Assembly: GCF_027625995.1 (NCBI RefSeq)
Contig: NZ_CP115396.1
Coordinates: 3,286,001 to 3,350,000 of the forward strand
Direction of reading: 5' to 3'
Length of the DNA: 64,000 nucleotides
From: Hymenobacter yonginensis
Lineage (GTDB): Bacteria > Bacteroidota > Bacteroidia > Cytophagales > Hymenobacteraceae
A program made the position numbers and the translations under genes. This document shows positions 49,781 to 58,883 of this stretch, one piece after another (position 1 is the first letter of the stretch; every line of letters starts with the position of its first letter). The notes below the pieces were generated by a model. The model was not told the origin of the DNA, searched no databases, and was given only the letters and a program-made list of their open reading frames with translations.

Positions 49781-50677
49781 CTACCGGCCCAGCAGAAACC
49801 GGAGCGGCACGGCTACGCGCTGTTGCCAGGCGGCTTCGTTGTGGGCGGCACCGGCGTACTTGCGGGTCAGCCAGCGCTGGCGCGGGTAGCGCACGGCCCG
49901 CAGCAGGCTGTCCACGCGCTGCTGGTGAGGCTCGTACCAGGCATCGAGGGTGGTGGTGCCGTAGTCGAAGTAGAGGCGCGGACGCAAGCGTCCGGTGAGG
50001 CGGGGCTGCAGGTAGACCAGCATGGCCGTGGTGAAGTCGGGCGTGCTTTCCTTGAGGCTCAGGGGCCAGTGCGTGGAGAGGCAGGCCGCGCCGCCAAACA
50101 CCTGTGGGTACTCCATAGCCGCGTACAGCGAAATCAGCCCGCCCATGCTGCTACCGGCCACAAACGTATCGAGCCGCCGCGGGCTGGTGCGGTACTGGCT
50201 GTCGATGCGCGGCTTCAGCTCCTGCACCAGAAACTTCAGGTAGTCGTCGGAAAGTGGAGTGCCGGGGCGCTCCTGCGCCAGCCGGGCGCGGCGGGCTTCG
50301 GGCATGGCGGCATAGGGCTTGGCCGGGGCGTACTCGCGGAAGCGGCGGTCGGTATTCCAGACACCCACCACAATGCAGGCCCGCGCCTGCTTGGCCCCAA
50401 TCAACTGCGTAAGCACGCTGTCGACTTCCCAGGCAGTACCGCCGTAGGACGTGGCGCGCTCAAACAGGTTCTGGCCGTCGTGCATGTACAGCACGGGGTA
50501 GCGGCGGCCCTGCTCGTAGCCGGGCGGCAGCCACACGCTCACGCGGCGGGGCTGCACAAACCGGGAAGTCACCAGGCCAAGCTGTTCCAGCCGGGCCGGC
50601 GAAGGCGTGGCGGGTTGGGCCGAGGAGGAAAAAGCCAGCCACAACAGCGGCAGCAGCACGAGCAGGCGCAGATTCAT
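49781..50677 (-). CDS. esterase of the EsD/Fes-like alpha/beta-hydrolase family
   Basis: 298 aa from ATG 50677 with a signal peptide (MNLRLLVLLPLLWLAFSSSA). The catalytic elbow is VAGSSMGGLISLY, the oxyanion region is YMHDGQNLF, and the fold follows the putative esterase (Esterase_D) family; Asp and His candidates are in LYFDYGTTTLDAWYEPHQQ and GAAHNEAAW. It is secreted to the periplasm. Substrate unknown; siderophore esterases share this fold, but no siderophore gene is nearby. Confidence 0.88.
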   Translation of the reverse strand: MNLRLLVLLPLLWLAFSSSAQPATPSPARLEQLGLVTSRFVQPRRVSVWLPPGYEQGRRYPVLYMHDGQNLFERATSYGGTAWEVDSVLTQLIGAKQARACIVVGVWNTDRRFREYAPAKPYAAMPEARRARLAQERPGTPLSDDYLKFLVQELKPRIDSQYRTSPRRLDTFVAGSSMGGLISLYAAMEYPQVFGGAACLSTHWPLSLKESTPDFTTAMLVYLQPRLTGRLRPRLYFDYGTTTLDAWYEPHQQRVDSLLRAVRYPRQRWLTRKYAGAAHNEAAWQQRVAVPLRFLLGR

Positions 50678-50786
50678 GCCGCAAGTATAACCACAAGCCC
50701 CGCCCCGATTGCCACCAAACGCCAAGTGGCTGCCTCCGTTGCCGGAAACAGCCACCCGTAAGTTGCGTTGAGCAGCCGGAAAAGGC

Positions 50787-51620
50787 CTAGCCGCGCGGCA
50801 TCGACGTGCCGGGGCGGCCGACTGGCTTCACCTCGGGCTTGAACATATCGTCCACGTTGTCCATGTCGAGGAAGTCGGTGAACGTGTCGCCGCGCAAGCC
50901 CAGGCGGATGGTTTCCAGGCTCACGATTTCGTTGGGCGCAATGTTGCCCAGGTTCACGTTGGGACCCAGCAGCTTGATAAACCACACCTGCTGTGCTTTC
51001 TGCGGGGCTTCCCACAGGATTTTCTCGAACGGAATCTGGGTCAGGATTTCCTCAACCAGGCCCGAGCGCACCTCGCCGGTGCTGCGGAACAAACCCACGT
51101 TGCCGGCCTCGCGGGCTTCGCCAATCACCTTCACGGCGCCGGCTTCCAGCTCCGTTTTCATCTGCGAAATCCACTTGTAGGGCGGAATGATCTTCTCGGC
51201 ATCCTTCGAGCCTACTTCGCTCAGCACCTGCACATCCTGGGCCAGGGTGCGGATGTACTCCAGCTTTTTGTCGTGTACTAGGTCAATCGAGCCGTCCGAT
51301 ACTTCGGCGTATTCCATGCCGTACTCTTCCAGCAGGCGGCGGTAGTCGTCGAACTGGTTGCGGATGATGAACGCCTCGAACAGCGTGCCCCCGAAATACA
51401 CCGGAATGCCGGCTTCCTTGTAGGCCGCCAGCTTGCGCTTGAGGTTGGGCGTCACGAAGGACGTGGCCCAGCCCAGCTTCACGATATCGGTGTAAGGCGC
51501 GCCCACTTCCAGAAAGTCTTCTACTTCGCGCACACTCAGGCCTTTGTCCATTACCATGGTAAAGCCTTGCTCGCGGGGCTTGGCAGTGCGTTCAGGAAGT
51601 TGTGAGAGGTTGTAGTTCAT
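50787..51620 (-). CDS. phosphosulfolactate synthase (ComA family)
   Basis: 277 aa TIM-barrel protein. The family beginning MVMDKGLSVREVEDFLEVGA is followed by VKLGWATSFV, VYFGGTLFEAFI, VEEI-type KWISQMKTELEAGAVKVIGE and LGPNVNLGNIAPNEIVSLE. The known reaction joins sulfite to PEP giving phosphosulfolactate, the first step of coenzyme M synthesis in archaea. In Bacteroidota it could supply sulfolactate or cysteate, for example for sulfonolipids, which is inference. A TACTTTTG box lies at 51698-51705. Monocistronic. Confidence 0.9.
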   Translation of the reverse strand: MNYNLSQLPERTAKPREQGFTMVMDKGLSVREVEDFLEVGAPYTDIVKLGWATSFVTPNLKRKLAAYKEAGIPVYFGGTLFEAFIIRNQFDDYRRLLEEYGMEYAEVSDGSIDLVHDKKLEYIRTLAQDVQVLSEVGSKDAEKIIPPYKWISQMKTELEAGAVKVIGEAREAGNVGLFRSTGEVRSGLVEEILTQIPFEKILWEAPQKAQQVWFIKLLGPNVNLGNIAPNEIVSLETIRLGLRGDTFTDFLDMDNVDDMFKPEVKPVGRPGTSMPRG

Positions 51621-51697
51621 GCTGAAGGGTCTTGGTTAGATTGGGTTTGAGGGCCTGACCAGCAGGCAACACTCCCGGCCCGATGAAGGCAATGCGG

Positions 51698-51705
51698 CAA
51701 AAGTA
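51698..51705 (-). promoter_or_regulatory. -7 promoter box of the phosphosulfolactate synthase gene
   Basis: TACTTTTG on the minus strand, matching TAnnTTTG, 77 nt before the ATG at 51620. Confidence 0.5.
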
Positions 51706-51723
51706 AGCCCGAATTTTATAACA

Positions 51724-51778
51724 GAAGGCCTGAGAAGACGTCGGGCGGCAGCGCAACCCATCCTCTTCCCAGGCCTTC
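51724..51778 (-). terminator. hairpin after the TPR gene
   Basis: 9-bp stem GAAGGCCTG / CAGGCCTTC (51724-51732 with 51770-51778) extended by pairing of AGAAGA with TCTTC, followed on the minus strand by TGTTATAAAATT. Weak T-tract; lies 22 nt past the TPR gene stop. Confidence 0.55.
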
Positions 51779-51799
51779 AGTACCCGGCTTACGGCTTAT

Positions 51800-53197
51800 T
51801 TATTTCCGATACTGGTCGATCAGGCGGGCCAGCGCCTGCTGCGACTCCAGCTCCGGGAAGTACTCAAACAGCAACTTGTGCTTGTCGAAATCCAGCACCA
51901 GTGCGTTTTCCAGCGTTTCGTAGGCGTCGCGGAAGCGACCGGCGGCCAGCTGGTAAGCGCACAGCCGGTAGTGCAGCTCGGCTTCCAGCGGCTGCACTTC
52001 CACGGCGTTGCGCATCAGGTCAATGGCGCCCTGAAAATTGCCCTGCTCGTAGAGGATGATGCTCCAGTTCAGCCACACGTCTTTGCTGTCGGGGGCCACT
52101 TCGGCCGCCTTCTCGTAGGCGTCCAGCGCACTCACCACGTTGCCGACTTGGTACTCGGCCGCCGCCAGCGCCATCCAGTATTCCACGCTTTCGGCGTAGA
52201 TGCCCACAGCCTTCCGGAAGAAGTGCGTGGCCTCGAGGTAGCGCTCCTGCTCGTTCATGATGATGCCGATGCCAAACCAGGCCTCATCCATCTCCGGCTC
52301 CAAGTCGATAGACTTCTGGTAGAAGCGGCGGGCGGCGTCCCACTCGCGCAGCTTCTCGTGGCACTCGCCAATGTTGCAGAGCGCCTCCGGCGTCGGCTGG
52401 CCCTCAGGATAGCTCAGTTCAAACTCCCCAATGGCCTCCCGGTAGCGCTCCTGGCTGACATACACGCTAGCCAGATAGGCGTGTGCCTCCAGAAACTTGC
52501 CATCCACCAAAATGGCATATTCGAAGGCCGCCACGGCCTTGTCCAGTTGCTCCAAGCGGTAGTACGCCTGCCCCAGGTTGTACCAGGCAATGGCCGAGTA
52601 CGGGTCGTCGTCGGTGAAGCGCTGGAAAAACGGCAGGTTTTCTTCCAGCCGCTCGCTCACCTCCAGGCAGTACAGCAGCTCCTGCACCGCCACGTCGTTG
52701 TCGGCGTTGATGCGCAGGCTTTTCTTGTAGTACTTGGCCGCGCTCTTGAACTTCTGCCAGCTTTGGTACGCAAGGCCCAGGTTGAAGAAGATGTCGTCGC
52801 GGTCGGGCGCGCGCTCAGCAGCCTGCAGGAAGAACGCCACGGCTTCCGCGAATTCGCCTTTCTGGGTGGCAATGATGCCGCGCGTTACCGCCACGTCCGG
52901 GTTGTCGGGGTCGAGGTGGGCTACGTTTTCAATCTGGCTGCTGGCTTCCAGGTACTCGCCTTTCATGGCCAGTACCTGCGAGCGGTCAATCAGGAGTTCG
53001 GTGCTGAAAGGGTATTGGGCAATGGCAGCCTCACAGGCCTGCAAGGCCTTGTCGTACTGCGTGTTGGTGGTATAATGGTCGATGATGTTCTCAAAATCGG
53101 CCAGGTCGAAAAAGACGGGCTCGTTCTGGGCCACCATCCGCTCGAAACGGCGCACGGTGTCCAATACTTCGTCCCGGTCCTCATAATTTTCATTCAT
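51800..53197 (-). CDS. tetratricopeptide repeat protein
   Basis: About 465 aa, no signal peptide. It is almost entirely TPR helices from residue ~35 to the end; clear units include AEAVAFFLQAAERAPDRDDI-type, YKKSLRINADNDVAVQELLY, WYNLGQAYYRLEQLDKAVAA, WDAARRFYQKSIDLEPEMDE and AWFGIGIIMNEQERYLEATH. Cytoplasmic protein-protein adaptor of unknown target. The acidic start MNENYEDRDEVLD is polar. Met at 53203 is an equal choice of start. It lies next to the exopolysaccharide genes, without direct coupling. Confidence 0.85.
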   Translation of the reverse strand: MNENYEDRDEVLDTVRRFERMVAQNEPVFFDLADFENIIDHYTTNTQYDKALQACEAAIAQYPFSTELLIDRSQVLAMKGEYLEASSQIENVAHLDPDNPDVAVTRGIIATQKGEFAEAVAFFLQAAERAPDRDDIFFNLGLAYQSWQKFKSAAKYYKKSLRINADNDVAVQELLYCLEVSERLEENLPFFQRFTDDDPYSAIAWYNLGQAYYRLEQLDKAVAAFEYAILVDGKFLEAHAYLASVYVSQERYREAIGEFELSYPEGQPTPEALCNIGECHEKLREWDAARRFYQKSIDLEPEMDEAWFGIGIIMNEQERYLEATHFFRKAVGIYAESVEYWMALAAAEYQVGNVVSALDAYEKAAEVAPDSKDVWLNWSIILYEQGNFQGAIDLMRNAVEVQPLEAELHYRLCAYQLAAGRFRDAYETLENALVLDFDKHKLLFEYFPELESQQALARLIDQYRK

Positions 53198-53375
53198 TCT
53201 CATGCAGCTACAATCAAGTGCCGGTTATCCGTCAAAACGGCAGCCCCAGCGGGCTTCCCTCCGGCCAAACCCGCTTCAATACGGGTTATGGCCTAATATA
53301 CAACAACCGCACCGGAGCCGGGCAGGTTCGCATGGCGTCATACCACGTGAAAAATAGTCGCCGGCGGCTTCCGGC

Positions 53376-54401
53376 TTACTGGCCGCTACCCTGCGTGTGG
53401 GCTGGCTGCTGGCGGCGCTGCAGTTGCTCGCAGCACCACGCTATGGTTTCCTGCAGCGGCCGAAAGAGCCGCCCGGTGGCCTGCTGCACCTTTTCGGCGC
53501 GATACAGAACGGGGCGGCGGCCAGCCCGGGCCGTGTCTTTGGTGATGAGCGGCCGAGCACCGGTCAGCACCGACCGCAGATGCTCCAGCCGCCAGATGCC
53601 TTCCGCCACCCAGTCGGGAACGGCCACGGTAGGCGGCCGGCGCCCGAAACAGGCTGCCGCGCGGGCCAGAAACTCTTGTAGCGGCAGGCTACCGGCACTC
53701 AGCACGTAGCGCTCCGCCGTCAGCTGGGTATCGAGCGTGAGGTAGAGCATACAATCCACCACGTCGCGCACATCCACAAAATTGACGCTGCCTGGCGTGT
53801 AGAAGCGGTGCTGCTGCCAAGCGTACCGAAACAGCCGGGTGCTGCTCCGCTCCCAGTCGGCCGGCCCCAGTATCACCGACGGGCACACGATTACGGCCTG
53901 CAGCCCTTCGGCCACGCCGCGCCACACCTCCAACTCCGCCAGGTATTTGGATGTGGCGTAGGCTCCATGCTCGGCGCCCAGGTCCCACTTAGTGTTTTCA
54001 TCTAGCAGTTGGGGCTGGCTACCGGGCACTACGCTCGTCTCGGTAGCGCCACCACCCAGTGCCGCCACCGACGACACCTGGCAGAGTCGCACGCCCGGCT
54101 GGCGCAGGCAGGCATCCACGATGGCCGCTGTGCCCTCTACGTTCACCTGCAGCAGTGCCTCCTCGTCCTGCGGAGCGTAGGACACCAGCCCGGCGCAGTG
54201 AAATACGTGGGTGATGCCCTCCAGCGCAGTGGTCAGCAACGTCGTATCCCGTAGATCTCCTTCCACCCAATCCACTCCTTCGGCACCAGCCAGCGCCGGT
54301 ATCTGCTGCCGATAGAGGGCGCGCACCCGCAGGCCACGGGCTACCAGCGCCGGAATCAGAAAACTTCCTATAAGGCCGCTGCCGCCGGTCACGAAAATCA
54401 T
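53376..54401 (-). CDS. NAD-dependent epimerase/dehydratase (extended SDR)
   Basis: 341 aa extended SDR. The start is MIFVTGGSGLIGSFLIPALV with the GxxGxxG motif, followed by HVFHCAGLVSYAPQDEEALL, YATSKYLAE with the Y-x-x-x-K pair, and a C-terminal substrate part. The ATG at 54401 lies 16 nt after the CpsB-type phosphatase gene, so it is probably in the exopolysaccharide operon and may act on a nucleotide sugar or a related carbonyl compound. Related 3-beta-HSD-like enzymes are a second option. Confidence 0.88.
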   Translation of the reverse strand: MIFVTGGSGLIGSFLIPALVARGLRVRALYRQQIPALAGAEGVDWVEGDLRDTTLLTTALEGITHVFHCAGLVSYAPQDEEALLQVNVEGTAAIVDACLRQPGVRLCQVSSVAALGGGATETSVVPGSQPQLLDENTKWDLGAEHGAYATSKYLAELEVWRGVAEGLQAVIVCPSVILGPADWERSSTRLFRYAWQQHRFYTPGSVNFVDVRDVVDCMLYLTLDTQLTAERYVLSAGSLPLQEFLARAAACFGRRPPTVAVPDWVAEGIWRLEHLRSVLTGARPLITKDTARAGRRPVLYRAEKVQQATGRLFRPLQETIAWCCEQLQRRQQPAHTQGSGQ

Positions 54402-54417
54402 GCAGTTCTTCAATCCG

Positions 54418-55188
54418 TTACAGCGTGTTGTTGAGCAGCGGCAGCGCCAGCAGTTTGCGCATGTATTCAGCCGGCAACACCTTGTCGCGCAGCGTAGCGG
54501 TGTGCTTGAGGTTGTGCGCGTCCGTGCCGACCATATCCACCAAACCGGCATCAACCAGCTTCTCCGCCACCCGTTTCGCACCAGCCGAGTAGTAGCCGGC
54601 CAGCGAATTCAGATTGACCTGCAGCATAGCACCGTTTTCACGCACCTTCACCAGATCCTCAAACCGACCATAGAAGTAGGTGTACCGCTCGGGGTGGGCC
54701 AGCACGGGCTGGTAGTTTCGGCTTTGCAGCTGGAAGATGGTTTCGGCGAGGTTCAGCGGCTCGTTGATGTAGCTAGTTTCTACCAGAATGTAACGCTTCT
54801 CGCCCCCGAAGGTCAGCATTTCGTCGCCGCGCTCAAGCCGCGGGCCAAACCATTCGTCAAGGTAATATTCGGCGGCGCACTCCAGCGTCATATCCTCCAG
54901 GCCAGCTGCACTGGCTGCCTGCCGCAGCGCTCGTAGCGCCCCTCGGATACCGTCAGGCGTATTCTTATAGAAGTCGCCCATGATATGGGGCGTCATGATC
55001 AGCTTACGATACCCCAGGGCGCGCAACTCCCGCAGCAACTCCAACGACTGCTCCAGGTTTTCGGCCCCGTCGTCAAGGCCGGGCAGCACGTGCGAGTGCA
55101 TGTCGGCACCCAATTCTGCAAGCCCATCGGCAGCCAAAGCCGGCAAGGTAGCCGCACTGCCAAAGAGCTTCTGAAAGAAGGATGCCAT
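54418..55188 (-). CDS. CpsB/YwqE-type PHP-fold tyrosine phosphatase
   Basis: 256 aa metal-dependent protein-tyrosine phosphatase. The PHP motifs are MHSHVLPGLDDG (H-x-H, residues ~29-40), LIMTPHIMGDFYKNT, PVLAHPERY and VGTDAHNL. It lies 15 nt after the Wzc-like kinase gene, its expected substrate: it should remove phosphates from the kinase's C-terminal tyrosines. The first 20 residues (MASFFQKLFGSAATLP) are typical of the Bacteroidota form. Confidence 0.93.
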   Translation of the reverse strand: MASFFQKLFGSAATLPALAADGLAELGADMHSHVLPGLDDGAENLEQSLELLRELRALGYRKLIMTPHIMGDFYKNTPDGIRGALRALRQAASAAGLEDMTLECAAEYYLDEWFGPRLERGDEMLTFGGEKRYILVETSYINEPLNLAETIFQLQSRNYQPVLAHPERYTYFYGRFEDLVKVRENGAMLQVNLNSLAGYYSAGAKRVAEKLVDAGLVDMVGTDAHNLKHTATLRDKVLPAEYMRKLLALPLLNNTL

Positions 55189-55203
55189 AGCCGCTGTCCG
55201 GAT

Positions 55204-57663
55204 TTAAGAGAAGCGCTTGCGCAGGCGCGCCAGCTTGCCGTCGGCCGGCTTAGTTTCTTCGTAATAGCCCTGTCCGTAGCCATATCCATACCCATAGCCA
55301 TATCCGTAGCCATACAGGCCGCTGGAAGTAGCATCATTGAGGATAACGCTCAAACGGGTGAAGTTATTCGCCTTGGCCAGTTTGTTGATGTTCTTCAGGA
55401 AGGCCTTTTTCGAGTAGTTGGCCCGCACAATATAAATCGGAATATCGGCCTTGCGCATGATCAGGATGCCATCCGTCACCAGCCCAACCGGCGGCGTATC
55501 GATAAGAATGACATCGTACATCTGGTGCAGCTCTGCCAGCAGCTCATCAAACCTGCCGCTCAGAATCAGCTCCGACGGGTTAGGAGGCGTTGGTCCGGCC
55601 GAGATGAAGTCCAGCGTGGGGATAGAGGTATGCTGGATACACTCTGCAATGGAATGCTTGTCGATGAGAATGGTGCTCACACCCTTCACGTTCTCCGCAC
55701 CGAAAGCCAGGTTGACCTTAGGCTTGCGCATATCCAGGTCCAGAATCACAACGCGCTGCTCCGATAGCGCAATAATCCCCCCCAAGTTTACCGACACGAA
55801 TGTCTTGCCCTCCCCAGAGATGGTAGACGTAACCGAAATCAGCCGCTTCTTTTTGGCAGAGCTGATAAAGTCCAAGTTGGTGCGGATAGAGCGGATGGAT
55901 TCAGAAATAGCTGATTTCGGGTTCTTGTCCACCACCAGCTTCGACACGCTCATCTTCTCCTTGTCATAGGTCGGAATAACTCCCAGCACCGATGAGCTGG
56001 TAGCCCGCTCCAGTTCCCGCACATTTGTAACTGTGTTGTGCATCAGATAACGTGTAGCCATCAGCGCCAATCCCAAGACAATACCACTTGCCAAGCCAAT
56101 GGCGTACACCATCAATTTAACAGGTGAAATAGGTGCACTCGGTAAGCTGGCCGGCGACAGAATCTGGAAGTCCGGAGTAGTACCAGCCTTGGCGATATTG
56201 AACTCCACCTTTTTGTTCATCAGCATCAGGTACGATTCCTCGTACAGCTCCAGCGGACGGTTCAAGCGGGCTAACTCTGTAGCTTTCTGCGGCAGGGTCT
56301 GCAATTCAGAATTAAACAGATTTCGCTGCCGATCCAAGGCTGCCAATTGGCTGCGCAGCAGCTCTTGGCTCTGACGCATTGTACGGCGCACATTGCCCTT
56401 CACGAAGTTGAGTTGCTCCCGCTGCTGCTGAACAGCTTCGGTGGTTTCCTTATAAGAGCGAAGCAGACGACGTAAATTCCACTGCAGATCATTCAGTTCT
56501 CCCAACTGCTGGGATAATTGGCTGTTTTCCAGAATAGCCAGCGCCGGAATACTCTGCTCCACCGTCAGGTCTTCACGTGAGGTTATGGTGCCGCGCTCAG
56601 CCAAATCAGCCACCTCATTAAGTAAGCGAATCTTTTCTGATAGTTTAAGCCGCTCCTCTTCCTGCTTTTCCAGGCGAGCAGTGATTTCTCCTATGCTAGC
56701 CCGTACATCATACGTTTTGTTCTGCCGGGCGAAGTCCTGCAGATTCTCTTCCGCCTGTGCTAGGCTCTGCCGGTTTTCCGTGAGCTGCTGATCCAAAAAC
56801 TGCAGCGTCTGGGCGGTAGCAGTCTGCTTTTGAGCAATTTTCTCCTGCAGATATACTGTGTCTATCTTATTAACGATAGCACGGGCTTTTGAGGGATTAA
56901 AGTCCTGAAAGGATATTTGAATAGTATTTGCATCCGGATTGACGATTTCAACCAGCAGGTTCTTATCCAAGTATGCATTAATTGCACCTTCGTCATTAAT
57001 AGTAAAGAAGTAGTTACGCTCGAGCAGTGAGGCATCCATCTTCCCTACGGGCAGGATTCGCAACGTCATGCCGCTTATTCTTACGGACTGGTTCAAAGCG
57101 TAGTCGCCACCTCGCTCCTGCCCGTCTTTCTGGTAGGAGAGGTGAAAGAGTTGCGCGTCCTTGAAACGTAGGCTAAACTTGGTATTGAAGAGGATTTCCC
57201 CTTCGTACTGCACCCGAAAAGGGGAGGCACCATACAGCTCACTTTCCAGCACGGTCCCTTCGGCATAGTAGTTTACGTCCAAATCCAGCGAGTCGCGCAG
57301 ACGCCGGTAGATAATATTGGATTTGATAAGTTCCACTTCTCCAGAAAGCTTGTTCAAGCTCTCAGCTTCCTTCATTACTCCACCCAATCCCAGTGTTCCG
57401 GCCTCAGTTTTTTCGTCGATCTTTAAAAGGGATGATGACTTGTATACAGGCTTAGTATAGCGAAGAAACAGCCAAGACCCAGTCAGGCCCAGGCCGATCA
57501 GCAGCAGCAGCCATAGCAGGCTCCGCCGGACTACCATCAGCAGCGTGTCAAAGTCAAGTCCGCCTCCCTCATCTGCTGGTTCCGACTCCACAGGCGCATT
57601 GCTTGCCCCGCCTGTAGCATTTCGGATCAGACTTTCCAGCTCGGCGTTTTCATTAACAGCCAT
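55204..57663 (-). CDS. Wzc-like polysaccharide co-polymerase and tyrosine autokinase
   Basis: 819 aa. First span near residues 37-55 (LLWLLLLIGLGLTGSWLFL), a periplasmic Wzz-type region with long coiled coils (residues ~270-440), second span near 520 (LMVYAIGLASGIVLGLALMA), then a cytoplasmic BY-kinase: Walker A TISGEGKTFVSVN (near residue 615), Walker A' VVILDLDMRKPK and Walker B YDVILIDTPPVG. The tail is a Gly-Tyr repeat with nine tyrosines (residues ~781-803), the expected autophosphorylation cluster, then a basic end (KLARLRKRFS). It controls export chain length together with the Wza-like protein upstream. Confidence 0.95.
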   Translation of the reverse strand: MAVNENAELESLIRNATGGASNAPVESEPADEGGGLDFDTLLMVVRRSLLWLLLLIGLGLTGSWLFLRYTKPVYKSSSLLKIDEKTEAGTLGLGGVMKEAESLNKLSGEVELIKSNIIYRRLRDSLDLDVNYYAEGTVLESELYGASPFRVQYEGEILFNTKFSLRFKDAQLFHLSYQKDGQERGGDYALNQSVRISGMTLRILPVGKMDASLLERNYFFTINDEGAINAYLDKNLLVEIVNPDANTIQISFQDFNPSKARAIVNKIDTVYLQEKIAQKQTATAQTLQFLDQQLTENRQSLAQAEENLQDFARQNKTYDVRASIGEITARLEKQEEERLKLSEKIRLLNEVADLAERGTITSREDLTVEQSIPALAILENSQLSQQLGELNDLQWNLRRLLRSYKETTEAVQQQREQLNFVKGNVRRTMRQSQELLRSQLAALDRQRNLFNSELQTLPQKATELARLNRPLELYEESYLMLMNKKVEFNIAKAGTTPDFQILSPASLPSAPISPVKLMVYAIGLASGIVLGLALMATRYLMHNTVTNVRELERATSSSVLGVIPTYDKEKMSVSKLVVDKNPKSAISESIRSIRTNLDFISSAKKKRLISVTSTISGEGKTFVSVNLGGIIALSEQRVVILDLDMRKPKVNLAFGAENVKGVSTILIDKHSIAECIQHTSIPTLDFISAGPTPPNPSELILSGRFDELLAELHQMYDVILIDTPPVGLVTDGILIMRKADIPIYIVRANYSKKAFLKNINKLAKANNFTRLSVILNDATSSGLYGYGYGYGYGYGYGQGYYEETKPADGKLARLRKRFS

Positions 57664-57719
57664 TTACGAGAATAAGAGGTTGAGCGAATCAGAAAAAGCA
57701 GGGTGTACCTAGTTAATGG

Positions 57720-58646
57720 CTAACGCGTAAGTGAGATGATCAGACTTACGGTGGTTAGCAGGATAGATGACAAACCCAATACGGGTGCAGCATCGTTCAA
57801 TGCATCATAGAAGGGACGACGAATAGGCTCGATATAGATGATGTCATTGGGCTCCACCTGCAGGTTGGCCCTACGCATTCCATCAATAGTTGTCAGGTCC
57901 ACTTGTTCGATCTGTGGGTTTTTTAGGTTGCCTCGGATGATGCGAATATTGGAGGCCTTACCTCCTGACCTGTATAGGCTTCCGGTGCCACCGCCACTTC
58001 CGTCGATTCCGCCCGCTGAGGCCAATACCTCCAGCAGGTTCATGTTGTCATTTACAAGTGGCACGATTTTCCCCCCTGGTGAACCCAGTACGATGACCCG
58101 GTTGTTGGTCACGCGGGTAGTCACGAAAACTCCTTTGTAGAATTCGCTGTACTTGATCTGCAGGACGCTATCTGCTTGCAGCAGGGTTAGTCCCGAGATG
58201 CGCACCCGGTTTACGAGCGGTAACCGGACATAGCCATCCGTCTGCACCAAGAATTCCGACTCGCCGGCCGAGCTTTGCGCAGCGCCTCCGCCTTGCGCAC
58301 CGCCTCCACTCTGGCCACTATTTCCCAATGTCCGGCTGCCATTAGCCCCGGTAGACAGCATTCCGGCAGGTGCCCCAAAGCGCAATTCACCGTTCGGATC
58401 GATAATTCGCTCACCTTCATTGGTGTAGACCCGCACCGAGAGCTGATCGTTGTTCTGAATGGTGTAGTTGCGGTTCACGCGGTTCACCACCCGGCGGATA
58501 CGGGTTGTGTCGAGGCCTTTGCCATTGTCCAGCTGAAACATCACGCGCTGATTGTACAACCGATCAGTGCACGACGACACCAAGGTCAGAAAGGGCAGGC
58601 ATAGCAGCCAAAACAGCGTTAGGTGGCGAGAAACAGATGGACGCAT
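57720..58646 (-). CDS. Wza-like polysaccharide export lipoprotein
   Basis: 308 aa outer-membrane export protein. Signal peptide MRPSVSRHLTLFWLLCLPFL with lipobox VSSC. The Poly_export domain has NYTIQNNDQLSVRVYTNEG, and an SLBB-type domain follows (VIVLGSPGGKIVPLVNDNMN, LLEVLASAGGIDGSGG). A Gly/Ser/Ala-rich insertion lies between (residues ~105-130). The C-terminal hydrophobic helix (VLGLSSILLTTVSLIISL) probably crosses the outer membrane. First gene of the operon, with a promoter at 58729-58760. Confidence 0.93.
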   Translation of the reverse strand: MRPSVSRHLTLFWLLCLPFLTLVSSCTDRLYNQRVMFQLDNGKGLDTTRIRRVVNRVNRNYTIQNNDQLSVRVYTNEGERIIDPNGELRFGAPAGMLSTGANGSRTLGNSGQSGGGAQGGGAAQSSAGESEFLVQTDGYVRLPLVNRVRISGLTLLQADSVLQIKYSEFYKGVFVTTRVTNNRVIVLGSPGGKIVPLVNDNMNLLEVLASAGGIDGSGGGTGSLYRSGGKASNIRIIRGNLKNPQIEQVDLTTIDGMRRANLQVEPNDIIYIEPIRRPFYDALNDAAPVLGLSSILLTTVSLIISLTR

Positions 58647-58728
58647 GCAGGCTAAGGGAGCCGGAAAAGTGAACGGATGGGCCGTGGCGAGGCTACATCC
58701 AGAGAAAGTGGTTTCTCTGAAAAACCTT

Positions 58729-58760
58729 CAAAGTTAACCGATTTAGCGGCCTCTTTCAAA
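58729..58760 (-). promoter_or_regulatory. promoter of the exopolysaccharide operon
   Basis: Minus strand TTTG (58760-58757), 20-nt spacer, TAACTTTG (58736-58729). The match to the Bacteroidota consensus is good; the start would lie about 75 nt before the Wza-like gene. Confidence 0.65.
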
Positions 58761-58883
58761 ATTGAGGTAGGCTCCCGTAATTCTGCACGCGGATTGGGGC
58801 AACCAAAATCGTACTTTCGCGGACCCAAAGCCGGGCTTTGCCGGTTATAGCTCTACTTCTCACCACCTTTCATTCTCCCACCC

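Noticed and set aside
55263-55320. Short-period repeat that might suggest a CRISPR or a phase-variation microsatellite
   Set aside because: The units are codons of a Gly-Tyr tail with varied third bases; there are no spacers and no perfect unit array.
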